Below, piece by piece: positions 31,094 through 41,431 of a stretch of DNA of 64,000 nucleotides. This stretch comes from Methanobacterium sp. UBA176 (lineage in GTDB: Archaea; Methanobacteriota; Methanobacteria; Methanobacteriales; Methanobacteriaceae), in contig DAVZ01000069.1 of NCBI GenBank assembly GCA_002505765.1, forward strand, positions 1 through 64,000, read 5' to 3'. The first letter of the stretch is position 1. Each line of letters opens with the position of its first letter. A model generated the notes under the pieces. That model saw only the letters and a list, made by a program, of their open reading frames with translations. It made no database searches and was not told where the DNA came from. The position numbers and the translations under genes are program-made.

Positions 31094-31414
31094 ATGATAG
31101 GTATTGATGTTCAAGAACCTGAACAAAAATGTGATGATCCTAACTGCCCATTCCATGGGACTCTTCCAGTAAGAGGCCAGATTTTAGAGGGTATAGTTAC
31201 AAGTGATAGGGCAGAAAGGACCATTACAGTAGAAAGAAGTTTTTACAAGTTTATACGAAAATATGAAAGATATGAAAAGAGAAAATCTAAAATAATTGTG
31301 CATAAGCCTGATTGTATTGATGTAAATGTGGGAGATGCAGTTAAAATTGCAGAATGCAAGCCATTAAGTAAAACAAAACATTTTGTGGTTGTAGAGGTTA
31401 AAGGAGATAGATAA
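31094..31414 (+). CDS. rps17p: 30S ribosomal protein S17
   Basis: 106 aa. OB-fold with [17 protein letters not shown] and [13 protein letters not shown]. An archaeal N-terminal extension carries [16 protein letters not shown] lies 5 nt before the ATG. Start 4 nt after rnp1. Confidence 0.95.
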   Translation: MIGIDVQEPEQKCDDPNCPFHGTLPVRGQILEGIVTSDRAERTITVERSFYKFIRKYERYEKRKSKIIVHKPDCIDVNVGDAVKIAECKPLSKTKHFVVVEVKGDR

Positions 31415-31415
31415 T

Positions 31416-31814
31416 ATGAAAGCTACCACTTCAAATGTTACAAGGGTTTTACCAATAGGAGCAAGACTTCAGTGCATCGATAATACCGGTGCCAGGGAAG
31501 TTGAAATTGTTTCTGTAAAGGGATACAAAGGTGTAAGAAGAAGACTTGCTACTGCAGGCGTTGGCGATATGATTATAATAACTGTAAAAAAAGGGGCTGT
31601 GGACATGAGAAAGGAGGTCATGACTGCGGTAGTTGTAAGACAGAAAAAAGAATTTAGAAGAGCAAACGGCCTAAGAGTTAAATTTGAAGACAATGCAGCA
31701 GTTATAGTAGGTCCGGAAGGTACATTAAAGGGTTCTGAGATAAGAGGCCCTGTTGCAAAGGAAGCAGCTGAAAGATGGCCAAGCATAGGAAGTGCTGCAA
31801 GCGTAATTGTGTAA
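31416..31814 (+). CDS. rpl14p: 50S ribosomal protein L14
   Basis: 132 aa. Motif [18 protein letters not shown] and the C-terminal [21 protein letters not shown] are diagnostic. L14 contacts the small subunit (bridge B8). It nearly abuts S17. Confidence 0.96.
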   Translation: MKATTSNVTRVLPIGARLQCIDNTGAREVEIVSVKGYKGVRRRLATAGVGDMIIITVKKGAVDMRKEVMTAVVVRQKKEFRRANGLRVKFEDNAAVIVGPEGTLKGSEIRGPVAKEAAERWPSIGSAASVIV

Positions 31815-31845
31815 TTAAATTAATGGTAAGGAAACATGGCTGTCG

Positions 31846-31941
31846 AAAACCTTCGGTTTTTGCATGCGTCAAAATCGGAGCTTACAAAAATCAAAGTTTA
31901 CGAAAATTAAAAATTTTCTTATTCCAAAATCGAAGATTTTG
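31846..31941. repeat. hairpin-chain element between L14 and L24
   Basis: Inverted repeats AAAACC-TTC-GGTTTT (31846-31860) and CAAAATC-GAA-GATTTTG (31925-31941), with less perfect ones between. The segment TTTTTGCATGCGTCAAAA is the reverse complement of the core found at 44224-44242: 19 nt TTTTGACGCATGCAAAAAC match exactly. GGTGAT for L24 follows. Confidence 0.65.
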
Positions 31942-31961
31942 AGAAATTTTATGGTGATAAT

Positions 31962-32315
31962 ATGTCAAAACAACCAAGAAAACAAAGGAAACTCCTTCAC
32001 AATGCACCTTTACACGTACGCCGTAAATTTATGAGCGTTATGCTCAGCAAAGAACTCAGAGAAGAACATGGAAAAAGATCCATTCCTGTAAAAAAAGGAG
32101 ATACTGTACAGGTAGTTCGCGGCGATTTTAAAGATCATGAAGGTAAGGTGGAAAAAGTTGACCTTAAAAATTACAGGGTCATGGTTGAAGGAGCTACAAT
32201 ACAAAAACCAGATGGAAATCCTGCTTATCACTCTATACATCCATCCAAACTTATGATAGTAGAACTGGATATGGATGATGATGAGAGAAATGAAATAATG
32301 GGGAGGAAGGGATAA
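31962..32315 (+). CDS. rpl24p: 50S ribosomal protein L24
   Basis: 117 aa. The KOW motif is in [24 protein letters not shown]. It is an early rRNA-binding assembly protein. GGTGATAAT precedes the ATG; the stop is followed after one base by S4e. Confidence 0.96.
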   Translation: MSKQPRKQRKLLHNAPLHVRRKFMSVMLSKELREEHGKRSIPVKKGDTVQVVRGDFKDHEGKVEKVDLKNYRVMVEGATIQKPDGNPAYHSIHPSKLMIVELDMDDDERNEIMGRKG

Positions 32316-32316
32316 T

Positions 32317-33045
32317 ATGGCAATAATGGGATCAAGAAAACATCTAAAGCGTTATAAAGCGCCAAGACACTGGCCAATTCATCCAAAAGAAAATAAGTGG
32401 ACTGTAAAACCAAATCCAGGCCCTCACGCTATAGAAGAATCATTACCTTTACTGCTTATAGTTCGTGATATTCTCAAAGTTGCGGATAATTCAAGAGAGG
32501 CAAAAAGAATTATAAACAATGGAGATATTCTTGTAGATGGAAGAATCAGGAAAGATTACAAATACCCTGTTGGATTCATGGATGTGATTGAAATACCAAA
32601 AACAGAGAGCATTTACAGGGTACTTCCAGATGAAAAGGGTAGGTTAATACTTCATCCAATAGAAACTAAAAACAGGGAATTCAAACTTTGTAAAATCACC
32701 AATAAAACTACAATAAAAGGTGGAAAAACCCAACTTAACCTTCATGACGGTAGAAACTATATTGATGAGGGGGATTATAAAGTTGGGGATGTTGTTATTC
32801 TCAAAGTTCCAGAACAGAAATTAGATGAAGTAATAAAATTTGAAAATGGAAATATTGGTCTTATAACTGGTGGAAAACACATTGGAGAGATTGGTAGAAT
32901 AAAAGAGATAAACATAACAAAATCTTCCATGCCCAACACAGTTGAGATGGAAACCGATTCTAAGAAAACTTTCCTTACCTTAAAAGACTATGTATTTGTA
33001 ATTGGCAAAAAAGAACCAGTAATAACACTTCCTGGAGGTAAATAA
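32317..33045 (+). CDS. rps4e: 30S ribosomal protein S4e
   Basis: 242 aa, found only in archaea and eukaryotes. It begins with [18 protein letters not shown], has an S4-type RNA-binding domain ([19 protein letters not shown]) and a KOW motif near [16 protein letters not shown]. Confidence 0.97.
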   Translation: MAIMGSRKHLKRYKAPRHWPIHPKENKWTVKPNPGPHAIEESLPLLLIVRDILKVADNSREAKRIINNGDILVDGRIRKDYKYPVGFMDVIEIPKTESIYRVLPDEKGRLILHPIETKNREFKLCKITNKTTIKGGKTQLNLHDGRNYIDEGDYKVGDVVILKVPEQKLDEVIKFENGNIGLITGGKHIGEIGRIKEINITKSSMPNTVEMETDSKKTFLTLKDYVFVIGKKEPVITLPGGK

Positions 33046-33576
33046 ATGAATCCTATGGAAGAAGTTAAAATAGCCAAGGCAACCATTAATGTGGGTGTTG
33101 GCGAAGGTGGAGAAAGGCTGGCAAGGGCTGAAAAGCTTCTTGAAAGTATGACTGGCCAGAAATCAGTAAGGACCTATTCTAAAGTTACTAATCCTGAATT
33201 TGGTATTAGGAAGGGACAGCCCATAGCATGCAAGGTTACATTAAGGGGAGAAAAAGCTGATAAAGCCATAAAAATGATACTGGACGGTATTGAAAACAGG
33301 TTAAAAGTAAAGCAGTTTGATGCTCAGGGTAATGTTTCATTTGGAATAGAGGAACATATTGATATTCCTGGAATGCGTTATGATCCGGATATTGGAATAT
33401 TTGGTATGAATATGTCCATAACATTTGAAAAGCCAGGTTACAGGATAAAAAGAAGAAAAATTCAGAGGAAAAAAATTCATAATAAACATAAAATTACTCC
33501 AGAAGAAACTGTTCAGTTTATGAAGGATAATTTCCAGGTAAAGATTAAAGGGTTGAAGGAAAAAGAAGATTCCTGA
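33046..33576 (+). CDS. rpl5p: 50S ribosomal protein L5
   Basis: 176 aa. It binds 5S rRNA in the central protuberance. Family parts: [32 protein letters not shown] and [17 protein letters not shown] [22 protein letters not shown] precedes the ATG directly after S4e. Confidence 0.96.
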   Translation: MNPMEEVKIAKATINVGVGEGGERLARAEKLLESMTGQKSVRTYSKVTNPEFGIRKGQPIACKVTLRGEKADKAIKMILDGIENRLKVKQFDAQGNVSFGIEEHIDIPGMRYDPDIGIFGMNMSITFEKPGYRIKRRKIQRKKIHNKHKITPEETVQFMKDNFQVKIKGLKEKEDS

Positions 33577-33606
33577 ACTAAAAATCAAAGATTTTAAGGT
33601 GATAAT

Positions 33607-33750
33607 TTGCCAAGAAAATACGGAAAAGCATCAAGAAAATGTAGAAGATGCGGTGATCATTCTGCACTGGTTAGAAGATACGGGCTTATGTTATGCAGAC
33701 AATGCTTCAGAGAACTCGCACACAAAATAGGATTTAAAAAATACAATTAA
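33607..33750 (+). CDS. rps14p: 30S ribosomal protein S14 (zinc type)
   Basis: 47 aa. The TTG start is set by AAGGTGAT at 33596-33603. Four cysteines (CRRCG and CRQC) bind zinc, as in the short archaeal S14. The product begins [11 protein letters not shown] and ends HKIGFKKYN. Confidence 0.95.
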   Translation: MPRKYGKASRKCRRCGDHSALVRRYGLMLCRQCFRELAHKIGFKKYN

Positions 33751-33762
33751 GAGGTGTTATTA

Positions 33763-34152
33763 GTGCTTATGGATCCTCTAGCAAACGCTCTTACCAACAT
33801 GAGAAACAACGAAATGCAGGGAAATAAGAGATGTAAAATTGTACCTGCATCCAAAATGATAGGGCGTGTTTTAAGAACAATGCAAAAGGAAGGTTACATT
33901 GGCGAATTTGAATTTGTCGATGATAACAAAGCTGGACAGTTCATAGTAGAACTTGAAGGTAATATTAACAGATGCGGTGTTATAAAGCCAAGACACGCAG
34001 TAAAAAAAGATGAATTTGAGAAATTTGAAAAGAGATATTTACCATCAAAGGCTTTCGGAATAATGATATTAACCACACCAGAGGGCATCATGACCCATAA
34101 AGAGGCTAAAGATAAGGGAATCGGTGGTAGGCTCTTAGCTTATATATACTGA
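33763..34152 (+). CDS. rps8p: 30S ribosomal protein S8
   Basis: 129 aa from GTG 33763, placed 6 nt after GAGGTG (33751-33756) and giving [15 protein letters not shown]. An in-frame GTG at 33754 lies within that binding site. S8 organises the 16S central domain; the C-terminus is the normal [11 protein letters not shown]. Confidence 0.95.
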   Translation: MLMDPLANALTNMRNNEMQGNKRCKIVPASKMIGRVLRTMQKEGYIGEFEFVDDNKAGQFIVELEGNINRCGVIKPRHAVKKDEFEKFEKRYLPSKAFGIMILTTPEGIMTHKEAKDKGIGGRLLAYIY

Positions 34153-34165
34153 AATAGGTGATAAA

Positions 34166-34699
34166 ATGGCTCAAGCAGTAGTCCTAAGAGAAGAGTTAGA
34201 AATTCCTGAGGGCATAGATGTCAATTTAGATGGCGGAATAACTGTAAAGGGATCAAAGGGTCAGCTCAAAAGGAAATTTAACTATCCTAAAGTTACCATA
34301 AAGAAGGAAGAAAACAAAATTGTATTAGAGGCTAATTTTCCAAAAAAAAGAGATAAAGCAATGCTTGGAACTATAAGATCCCATATTAACAACATGTTCA
34401 TAGGATTAACAGATGGATTTACCTATAACATGAAAATAGTTTACGCTCACTTCCCTATGGCTGTTAAAGCAACCGGGAATAAGGTTACAATAGAAAATTT
34501 CCTTGGTGAAAGGCATCCCCGAACTGCAAAGATTGTAGGGGATGCTAAAGTACAGGTAAAGGGCGATGAAGTGGTTGTTACAGGAATTAACAAAGAAGAA
34601 GTTGGACAGACAATGGCCAATTTGGAACAGGCCACTAAAATAAAGGGAAGAGATCCAAGGGTATTCCAGGATGGAATATACTTTGTAAGCAGGGAATAA
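34166..34699 (+). CDS. rpl6p: 50S ribosomal protein L6
   Basis: 177 aa. Two L6 repeats; archaeal signature TNMFIG-like INNMFIGLTDGFTYNMKIVYAHFP, and C-terminal KGRDPRVFQDGIYFVSRE. GGTGAT precedes the start. Confidence 0.96.
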   Translation: MAQAVVLREELEIPEGIDVNLDGGITVKGSKGQLKRKFNYPKVTIKKEENKIVLEANFPKKRDKAMLGTIRSHINNMFIGLTDGFTYNMKIVYAHFPMAVKATGNKVTIENFLGERHPRTAKIVGDAKVQVKGDEVVVTGINKEEVGQTMANLEQATKIKGRDPRVFQDGIYFVSRE

Positions 34700-34711
34700 G
34701 GCGGTGGCAGG

Positions 34712-35047
34712 ATGAAAAAACCAGATTTTAAAAGACAGGAATGGTTCAGATACAAAAAATTGGGAGAAAAATGGAGAAAGCCAAAGGGAAAAACAAGTAA
34801 AACAAGAAGATACGAAAAAGGAAAGCCTGCAATGCCTTCTATTGGCTATGGTTCTCCAAAATCTACAAAAGGACTTCATCCTTCAGGGTTTAAAGATGTT
34901 CTTGTAAGTAACATTGCTGAACTTAAAAAGCTTGATCCAGCTACGCAGGCATGTAGAATCAGTGCTACAGTTGGAAAAAGAAAAAAAGAGGTCATGCTTG
35001 AAAAAGCAAAAGAATTAGGAATTAAAATCCTTAACAAGAGGATTTAG
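34712..35047 (+). CDS. rpl32e: 50S ribosomal protein L32e
   Basis: 111 aa, archaeal-eukaryal protein. Basic N-terminus (FKRQEWFRYKKLGEKWRKPKG), then IGYGSPKSTKGLHPSGFKDV. 12 nt after L6. Confidence 0.95.
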   Translation: MKKPDFKRQEWFRYKKLGEKWRKPKGKTSKTRRYEKGKPAMPSIGYGSPKSTKGLHPSGFKDVLVSNIAELKKLDPATQACRISATVGKRKKEVMLEKAKELGIKILNKRI

Positions 35048-35068
35048 TGCTCAATACAGGTGCTTAAG

Positions 35069-35173
35069 GTCAGTTTTTCTGACATTGCAATTTGATTGTA
35101 TAAAACAATTAAAACCTAAAAAAGTTTGGATCGGCCTTTAAGAACTAAGCTGGTAAGTGTTTGAGCTTAAAGG
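35069..35173 (+). promoter_or_regulatory. structured leader before L19e
   Basis: A 143-nt gap holds GTCAG-TTTTT-CTGAC (35069-35083) and a second stem, CCTTTAAG (35135-35142) with CTTAAAGG (35166-35173), ending just before GTAGGAGG. The second stem could hide or expose the L19e binding site. A further GCTTAAGG at 35062 could compete for the same arm. Regulation is inferred. Confidence 0.35.
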
Positions 35174-35190
35174 TCGTAGGAGGTTTATTC

Positions 35191-35637
35191 ATGAATCTTA
35201 CTACTCAAAAGAGATTGGCTGCAGATATTCTGAAAGTCGGAGAAAACAGGATATGGATAGATCCTGAAAGGGCAGAAGAAGTATCAAGGGCCATAACTCG
35301 AGAAAGTGTTAAACAACTTATAAATAACAAGGTAATAAAAGCAAAGCCACAAAAAGGAATAAGCAGTTACAGATCAAAGAAAATAGCTGCACAGAAGAAG
35401 AAAGGTAGAAGAAAAGGTCATGGTAGTACAAAAGGGGCTAAAGGAGCTAGAAATCCCAAGAAAAAAGCGTGGATGACTACCATAAGGGCTTTAAGAATTG
35501 ATCTAAAAGATATGAGGGATAATAGGGAAATTAACAGGACTACCTATAGAAAACTCTATAAAATGGCTAAAGGTGGCGCATTTAGAAGTAAATCCTATAT
35601 GAAAACCTATGCCAGGGATCATGGTCTGCTTAGGTAA
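35191..35637 (+). CDS. rpl19e: 50S ribosomal protein L19e
   Basis: 148 aa from ATG 35191, fixed by GTAGGAGG. The frame is open back to 35161 but unsupported. Family features: MNLTTQKRLAADILKVGENRIWIDPE and GSTKGAKGARNPKKKAWM. Archaeal-eukaryal protein. Confidence 0.95.
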   Translation: MNLTTQKRLAADILKVGENRIWIDPERAEEVSRAITRESVKQLINNKVIKAKPQKGISSYRSKKIAAQKKKGRRKGHGSTKGAKGARNPKKKAWMTTIRALRIDLKDMRDNREINRTTYRKLYKMAKGGAFRSKSYMKTYARDHGLLR

Positions 35638-35651
35638 AAGGAGGAATTTAA

Positions 35652-36233
35652 TTGGCACACGGATCAAGATACAAGGTAGCATTTAGAAGAAGAAGAGAAG
35701 GAAAAACTAATTATGGGGCAAGATTAAAGCTTATTGAATTGGATAAAGCTCGAATAGTGGCAAGGATTACGAATAATCATATTATTGCTCAAATTATAAA
35801 TGTGGTTCCGGAAGGAGATGAAACCCTTATTTCTGCACATTCTAATGAACTTAATAAACTGGGATGGTTAGGATCCACAAAAAATATTTCTGCAGCATAT
35901 CTCACTGGATTTTTATGCGGTAAAAAAGCCCTTAATGAAGGTATAGATGGGGCTGTTTTGGATATTGGTTTAAAATCTCCAACCAGGGGTACTAAAGTCT
36001 TTGCATTACTGAAAGGGGCTGTAGATGCTGGTCTTAACGTTCCACATGGTGATGTTGTTTTACCTGATGAAGAGAGAATAAGGGGAGAACATATAGCACA
36101 GTATGCTGAGTCTTTAAGTGAAGATGAAGTTAATAAGAGATTTTCAAAATATATCCAGAATGGATTATCTCCCAAGGATCTCCCGAACCATTTTGATGAA
36201 ATAAAACAAAAAATTAGTAAAGAGGGATCATAA
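35652..36233 (+). CDS. rpl18p: 50S ribosomal protein L18
   Basis: 193 aa. The TTG start follows AAGGAGG. It binds 5S rRNA with L5. Signatures: [22 protein letters not shown] and [14 protein letters not shown]. Stop overlaps the S5 start (TAATG). Confidence 0.95.
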   Translation: MAHGSRYKVAFRRRREGKTNYGARLKLIELDKARIVARITNNHIIAQIINVVPEGDETLISAHSNELNKLGWLGSTKNISAAYLTGFLCGKKALNEGIDGAVLDIGLKSPTRGTKVFALLKGAVDAGLNVPHGDVVLPDEERIRGEHIAQYAESLSEDEVNKRFSKYIQNGLSPKDLPNHFDEIKQKISKEGS

Positions 36234-36874
36234 TGAATTTTAATATTGATGAATGGGAACCTAAAACCAATCTGGGACACATGGTTAAGGAAGGTACAAT
36301 AACCGATATCGACGAAATATTCGAAAGAGGTCTTCCAATCATGGAACTTGAAATAGTTGATGCTTTATTGCCTGATTTAGAAGAAGAAGTAATGGACGTT
36401 AACCTCGTTCAGAGAATGCACAAATCCGGTAGAAAAGTAAACTTCAGAGTTATCGTTGCAGTTGGAAATAAAAACGGATACGTAGGGCTTGGCCAGGGAA
36501 AAGCCAAAGAGGTTGGTCCAGCTATAAGAAAGGCAGTTGATAATGCTAAATTTAATGTAATAAAAGTTAGAAGAGGCTGCGGTGATTGGGGATGTGTATG
36601 TGGAAGAGAACACACAGTACCATTTAAAATATCCGGTAAAAGTGGCAGTGTAAGGGTTACTTTAATCCCAGCACCTGGTGGAGTTGGTCTTGCATTGGGA
36701 GACGTTGGAAAGACCATTTTAAAACTTGCAGGAATTGATGATGTGTGGTCCCAGACAATGGGTCAAACACAGACAACCATCAACTTTGCAGGAGCAGTTT
36801 TTGATGCCCTTAAAAACCTGAGCATGATTAAAGCAAACAAATCCGACCTTAAAAATCTTGGAGTAGTAGGGTGA
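36233..36874 (+). CDS. rps5p: 30S ribosomal protein S5
   Basis: 213 aa. The S5 motif [24 protein letters not shown] is complete. The archaeal insertion [16 protein letters not shown] is present, and the C-terminal domain has [19 protein letters not shown]. Helps decoding accuracy. Confidence 0.96.
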   Translation: MNFNIDEWEPKTNLGHMVKEGTITDIDEIFERGLPIMELEIVDALLPDLEEEVMDVNLVQRMHKSGRKVNFRVIVAVGNKNGYVGLGQGKAKEVGPAIRKAVDNAKFNVIKVRRGCGDWGCVCGREHTVPFKISGKSGSVRVTLIPAPGGVGLALGDVGKTILKLAGIDDVWSQTMGQTQTTINFAGAVFDALKNLSMIKANKSDLKNLGVVG

Positions 36875-36879
36875 TAATC

Positions 36880-37338
36880 ATGATTGCAGCAGTAAGGATA
36901 AGGGGTAGAACAGGAATTAAAAAAGAAATTGCTGATACCCTGGATATGTTAAAACTTACCAGGATTAATCACGCGGTTTTGATGGAAGAAAATCCAAGTT
37001 ATAAAGGAATGCTTCAAAAAGCCAAAGATTATATAACATGGGGAGAGGTAGACAAAGAAACTGTATCCCAGCTTATATCTAAAAGAGGAAAATTATCAGG
37101 TAACCTTAAAGTTACTGAAGATTACATTAAAGGAAACACAGATTATTCATCTGTAGAAGAACTTTCCATGGCATTGATAGATTCTGGCGCTAAATTGGAA
37201 GATATCGGAGTAAAACCAGTATTCAGGCTCCATCCTCCAAGAAAAGGATATGAAAATATCAAAAAAACCTTTAAAGAATCTGGAAGTTTAGGTTACAGAG
37301 GAGATAATATAGGAGATCTCATTAAAAAGATGATCTAA
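36880..37338 (+). CDS. rpl30p: 50S ribosomal protein L30
   Basis: 152 aa from ATG 36880, 5 nt after GGTGAT; a GTG at 36871 lies inside that site. Archaeal L30 with [22 protein letters not shown] and the C-terminal [14 protein letters not shown]. Confidence 0.95.
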   Translation: MIAAVRIRGRTGIKKEIADTLDMLKLTRINHAVLMEENPSYKGMLQKAKDYITWGEVDKETVSQLISKRGKLSGNLKVTEDYIKGNTDYSSVEELSMALIDSGAKLEDIGVKPVFRLHPPRKGYENIKKTFKESGSLGYRGDNIGDLIKKMI

Positions 37339-37374
37339 AGCTCGTCACCTTTTTACAGGTGGAGGTGTATTGCA

Positions 37375-37812
37375 ATGATAAGAAAGACAAGAAAAATAAG
37401 GAAGCTACGAGGTTCACGAACTGTGGGTGGTGGAAGCTCTAAAAAGCGAAGGGGAGCCGGTCACAGAGGTGGAAGAGGAAATGCCGGTCTTCATAAAAGT
37501 AAATGGACATGGGTTGTTAAATATGATCCTGATCACTTTGGAAAATACGGTTTTAAAAGACCGCAGGGGAATGTTTTAAAACTCAATCCTGTAAATGTTG
37601 ATTATCTGGATCAAAAATCAGAAGAATTGGTACAGCAGGGTCTGGCTCAAAAGAAAAACGATGCTATTGAAATAGATGTAACTGACCTTGGCTACAGTAA
37701 GGTACTTGGAAAGGGTAAAGTAACAAAAACCCTAATTATAAAATCACCTAAGTTCTCCAGTATAGCAATAAAGAAAATCGAAGAAGCTGGCGGAGAAATA
37801 GTTAATCTTTAA
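37375..37812 (+). CDS. rpl15p: 50S ribosomal protein L15
   Basis: 145 aa. Basic glycine-rich N-terminus (RKLRGSRTVGGGSSKKRRGAG, HRGGRGNAG) and a C-terminal L18e-like fold (KVLGKGKVTKTLIIKSPKFS). GGTGGAGGTG precedes the ATG. SecY follows, as in all spc operons. Confidence 0.95.
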   Translation: MIRKTRKIRKLRGSRTVGGGSSKKRRGAGHRGGRGNAGLHKSKWTWVVKYDPDHFGKYGFKRPQGNVLKLNPVNVDYLDQKSEELVQQGLAQKKNDAIEIDVTDLGYSKVLGKGKVTKTLIIKSPKFSSIAIKKIEEAGGEIVNL

Positions 37813-37841
37813 AATTTAATATGGGCAGGGAGTGAAGCTCT

Positions 37842-39182
37842 TTGATTGAAAAATTAAAACCGATATATTCATTAATTCCTCAGGTAAGATCACCTGTGCA
37901 CAGAATGCCATTTAAGGAGAAACTTAAATGGACAGGAATTATACTGGTGCTGTATTTTTTCCTGACTCAGGTGGCCCTCTATGGGTTAAGTCCATATGCA
38001 GTGGACCAGTTCGCACAGCTAAGGGCAGTGCTTGCAGGTAGCTTTGGTTCAATTATTACACTTGGTATAGGGCCGATAGTTACAGCATCCATTATACTCC
38101 AGCTTCTGGTCGGAGGAAATATTTTGAAAATGGATCTTTCAAAACACGAGGATAAAGCTATATTCCAGGGAACACAGAAACTCCTTGCTATTGTATTCAC
38201 TTTATTCGAAGCAGTAGTACTTGTATATACAGGTGCACTGGCCGCCATACCGGGATATGAGGCAATAGTTGTGACCCAGATAACAATCGGCGGACTTCTC
38301 GTCATCTTCCTTGACGAGGTTGTATCCAAATGGGGATTTGGTAGCGGTGTAGGTCTTTTCATCGTTGCTGGAGTAGCTCAGGCCATAATAGTAGGAGCAC
38401 TTAACTTCCTTTCATCACCAACAACTCCAGGAGTGCCTGCAGGGGCAATTCCTCAATTTATATATCTTTTAACTACTGGAGCGCCTGATTTCAGCATACT
38501 TGTTCCGGTAATAGCCACAATTGTTGTTTTCCTTATTGTGGTATATGCTGAAAGTATGAGGGTTGAAATACCTCTTTCTTATGGGGGAGTTAAAGGAGCA
38601 AGAGGAAAATATCCATTAAGATTTATATATGCAAGTAACATGCCGGTTATTCTTACCAGCGCACTTCTATTGAATGTGGCAATACTCGCTACACTATTCC
38701 AGAGACTTGGATTTCCAATTCTCGGAACTATCTCCAATGGTCAGGCTATAAGTGGAATTGCTTATTATCTTTCCACACCCACAAGTCCAAGTGTAATTTT
38801 CACAGACCCACTGAAGGTGATAATTTATGGTGTTGTTTTTACTCTATCATGCGTGCTCTTTGCATGGCTCTGGGTAGAATTAAGTGGAATAGGCCCTAAA
38901 AAGGTTGCTGGCGATCTTCACAAGATGGGAATGCAAATTCCGGGATTTAGAAGCAGTAAATCTCAATTTGAAAAGATACTCAGAAGATACATCCCAATCA
39001 TAACTATACTTGGAGGAGCATTTGTTGGCCTACTGGCCTTTGGTGCAGACCTTACAGGTGCATTAGGTGGAGGAACAGGTGTTCTTTTAGCTGTAGGTAT
39101 AGTATACAGACTTTATGAGGAAATAGCCCAGGAACAGTTGATGGACATGCATCCAATGCTCAGGAAGTTTTTAGGTGATTAA
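37842..39182 (+). CDS. secY: preprotein translocase subunit SecY (Sec61 alpha)
   Basis: 446 aa, ten membrane segments. TTG start. Plug and pore region: GSFGSIITLGIGPIVTASIIL. The cytosolic loops that bind the ribosome contain VEIPLSYGGVKGARGKYPLRFIY and QIPGFRSSKSQFEKIL. Forms the membrane channel with SecE and Sec beta. Confidence 0.97.
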   Translation: MIEKLKPIYSLIPQVRSPVHRMPFKEKLKWTGIILVLYFFLTQVALYGLSPYAVDQFAQLRAVLAGSFGSIITLGIGPIVTASIILQLLVGGNILKMDLSKHEDKAIFQGTQKLLAIVFTLFEAVVLVYTGALAAIPGYEAIVVTQITIGGLLVIFLDEVVSKWGFGSGVGLFIVAGVAQAIIVGALNFLSSPTTPGVPAGAIPQFIYLLTTGAPDFSILVPVIATIVVFLIVVYAESMRVEIPLSYGGVKGARGKYPLRFIYASNMPVILTSALLLNVAILATLFQRLGFPILGTISNGQAISGIAYYLSTPTSPSVIFTDPLKVIIYGVVFTLSCVLFAWLWVELSGIGPKKVAGDLHKMGMQIPGFRSSKSQFEKILRRYIPIITILGGAFVGLLAFGADLTGALGGGTGVLLAVGIVYRLYEEIAQEQLMDMHPMLRKFLGD

Positions 39183-39199
39183 ATAAAAGAGGGATAAAA

Positions 39200-39757
39200 A
39201 TGAAAGTAGTTGTAATTGCAGGAATTCCAGGATCAGGCAGCACAACAGTATTAAACAAGGCACTCGAAAGCCTTGATTATGTAAACGTGAATTATGGAGA
39301 TGCAATGATTAAAATTGCTCAAGAAAAAGGTATTGTAGAAGATAGAGATTCTTTAAGGAAACTTACTCCAGATGTGCAAAAGGAAATTCAAAAAAATGCT
39401 GCAAAAAGTATAAGAGAGATGTCAGAAGTAAATAATATAATCGTTGATACTCACTGTACAATAAAAACACCTGCTGGTTTTTTACCCGGACTTCCTAAAT
39501 GGGTACTGGATGAACTTGAGCCTGATATGTTCATATTGATTGAAGCAGATGGCGAAGAAATCTTAATGAGAAGAATTAGTGATGAAACAAGAACAAGAGA
39601 TATGGAAAAATTAGGCGATATAGAACTCCATCAGGAAATGAATCGCGCCGTATCCATGGCTTATGCAGCACTTACAGGTGCTACGGTAAAAATTATTAAA
39701 AATCATGATAATCGGCTGGACGAGCCCGTGGAAGACATGATCAACACATTAAAATAG
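39200..39757 (+). CDS. adkA: archaeal adenylate kinase
   Basis: 185 aa. P-loop GIPGSGSTT and an archaeal-type short core without the long LID (RRISDETRTRDME). Converts AMP and ATP into two ADP. Adjacent to secY as in many euryarchaea and Gram-positives. Confidence 0.95.
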   Translation: MKVVVIAGIPGSGSTTVLNKALESLDYVNVNYGDAMIKIAQEKGIVEDRDSLRKLTPDVQKEIQKNAAKSIREMSEVNNIIVDTHCTIKTPAGFLPGLPKWVLDELEPDMFILIEADGEEILMRRISDETRTRDMEKLGDIELHQEMNRAVSMAYAALTGATVKIIKNHDNRLDEPVEDMINTLK

Positions 39758-39775
39758 TTCTTTGAGGAAATAAAA

Positions 39776-40354
39776 ATGGTATTTGAATCTATACTTGGGG
39801 GCATATTTGGAGCATTAAACAGTACATTTAACCCCTTTATCCAGGCAGTAGGCCCAATGATAGCCATACTGATAATAGCTACTATAATAGCTTTTGTAAT
39901 TACGCTTGCAAATAAACTTCTTGTAGATCAGGATAGGCTTCAGTATCTGCAAAAGGAAATGAAAGAATTTCAACAGGAAATGATGGAAGCCAGAAAATCC
40001 AATGATCCAAAGGCACTGGAGAAAATGCAGAAAAAACAAATGGAATTTATGGATATTCAAAAGGAAATGATGACCAATTCATTTAAACCCATGATAGTAA
40101 CATTTCTTCCAATAATAATCGTATTCTGGTGGATATCAGCCAATCCATTATTAAACCGTTTAATTATAGAATTACCTACATTTGTCTACTGGATACTTTT
40201 AGTTCCATTATGGCATGCACTTCCATTTTATGGAAATACAACTCCAGGTGCCCCTGAAATGTCCATCACATGGTTAGGGTGGTACATACTGTGTTCATTC
40301 GCTTTCTCCATTATATTCAGGAAGTTAATGGGACTTAAAAGCGGTGGCATGTAA
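39776..40354 (+). CDS. EMC3/Oxa1-like membrane insertase (DUF106)
   Basis: 192 aa. An N-terminal membrane segment (MIAILIIATIIAFVITLAN) is followed by a cytosolic coiled coil (YLQKEMKEFQQEMMEARKS, KALEKMQKKQMEFMDIQKEMM) and two further membrane segments. This is the archaeal Oxa1/Get1/EMC3 superfamily layout. It probably helps insert small membrane proteins next to SecY. Confidence 0.85.
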   Translation: MVFESILGGIFGALNSTFNPFIQAVGPMIAILIIATIIAFVITLANKLLVDQDRLQYLQKEMKEFQQEMMEARKSNDPKALEKMQKKQMEFMDIQKEMMTNSFKPMIVTFLPIIIVFWWISANPLLNRLIIELPTFVYWILLVPLWHALPFYGNTTPGAPEMSITWLGWYILCSFAFSIIFRKLMGLKSGGM

Positions 40355-40421
40355 ATTCACCAGTATTCAATTTCATGAACTCAATAAATGTTAAAACTAA
40401 ACACTCAAATGCCAGTATTCG

Positions 40422-40606
40422 AAAATCTACGATTTTTGGTGCCTCAAAGTTCTTAGAATTTTCAGAGCCGAAGGAAACCTTAAAAAAATCTTCGATTTTT
40501 AAGCAAAGAAAATGTTTTGCATTTTCTTTAGCTACGTTTCGTGGCTCCGAAAACAGAGCATGCGAATCTTTGATTCGCTGCGTCAACCGAAGATTAGACA
40601 GTTTTC
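40422..40606. repeat. hairpin-chain element between the EMC3-like gene and L34e
   Basis: The longest chain. AAAATC-TAC-GATTTT (40422-40436), AAAAATC-TTC-GATTTTT (40484-40500), AAAGAAAATG with CATTTTCTTT (40505-40529), and GCGAATC-TTT-GATTCGC (40562-40578). CGAAAAC at 40548 can close with GTTTTCG at 40601 around the last one. The ORF that spans this region is a by-product of the repeats. Confidence 0.65.
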
Positions 40607-40634
40607 GAGAGTTTAAAATGTTAGGAGAGATTAT

Positions 40635-40904
40635 ATGCCTGAATTAAGATACAGATCTAGATCATATAGAAGAACATTCAAAAAAACCCCTGGAGGAAAA
40701 ACAGTCTTACGTTACAAGAAGAAAAAGCCCAGCAAGCATGTATGTGCCGAATGTGGCAACCTTCTTAATGGAGTTCCAAGGGGAAGACCTTACCAGATAA
40801 GAAAACTATCAAAATCTAAAAAAAGACCGAACAGACCTTATGGTGGATATTTTTGCCATGAATGCGCTCGAAAAATGTTTAAACTCGAGGCAAGGGAAGG
40901 ATGA
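40635..40904 (+). CDS. rpl34e: 50S ribosomal protein L34e
   Basis: 89 aa. Basic protein with zinc pairs (CAECG and CHEC), beginning [27 protein letters not shown] precedes the ATG. Stop overlaps the cmk start (ATGA). Confidence 0.95.
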   Translation: MPELRYRSRSYRRTFKKTPGGKTVLRYKKKKPSKHVCAECGNLLNGVPRGRPYQIRKLSKSKKRPNRPYGGYFCHECARKMFKLEAREG

Positions 40905-41431
40905 TTATAACTATCAGCGGATTAGCCGGAAGTGGAACCACTACGGCATCTAAAATCCTTTCAGAAAGAACAGGTATTCCACACATCTCCGCAGGCGATA
41001 TATTTCGCCAGATGGCTGCAGAAAAAAATATGGATATTCTGGAGTTCAGTAAATTCGCTGAAGAAAATGAAGATATCGACATAGAAATTGATAAAAGACA
41101 GACTGAAATAGCAAAAGAAAAAGAAAATTTAATTGTAGATGGAAGATTATCTGCTCATTTTGTAGATGCCCACCTTAAAATATGGTTTATAGCTCCTTTA
41201 GAAATCCGTACACAGCGAATAACTCAAAGAGAGAGTAAACCACACAATAAAGTTAAAGAAGAAATAATTAAAAGAAGTAAAAGCGAAGCAAAAAGATATC
41301 GTGAAATTCATAATATCGATATTGAAAATCTGGAAATTTACGATCTTATCATAAATACCGGTAGTTTTAATCCAGAAAGCATCGCTGATATCATTTTAAA
41401 AGTAATAGAGGTGATTTCATGCCAGCAATAG
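40901..41431 (+). CDS. cmk: cytidylate kinase (archaeal type)
   Basis: 176 aa. P-loop [16 protein letters not shown], then [13 protein letters not shown] and VDGRLSAHF. Phosphorylates CMP and dCMP. Overlaps L34e by 4 nt and L14e by 13 nt: tight operon. Confidence 0.93.
   Translation: MIITISGLAGSGTTTASKILSERTGIPHISAGDIFRQMAAEKNMDILEFSKFAEENEDIDIEIDKRQTEIAKEKENLIVDGRLSAHFVDAHLKIWFIAPLEIRTQRITQRESKPHNKVKEEIIKRSKSEAKRYREIHNIDIENLEIYDLIINTGSFNPESIADIILKVIEVISCQQ

Noticed and set aside
40375..40647. 90-codon ORF between the EMC3-like gene and L34e
   Set aside because: It is made of the hairpin-chain repeats, has no binding site and overlaps the L34e start.
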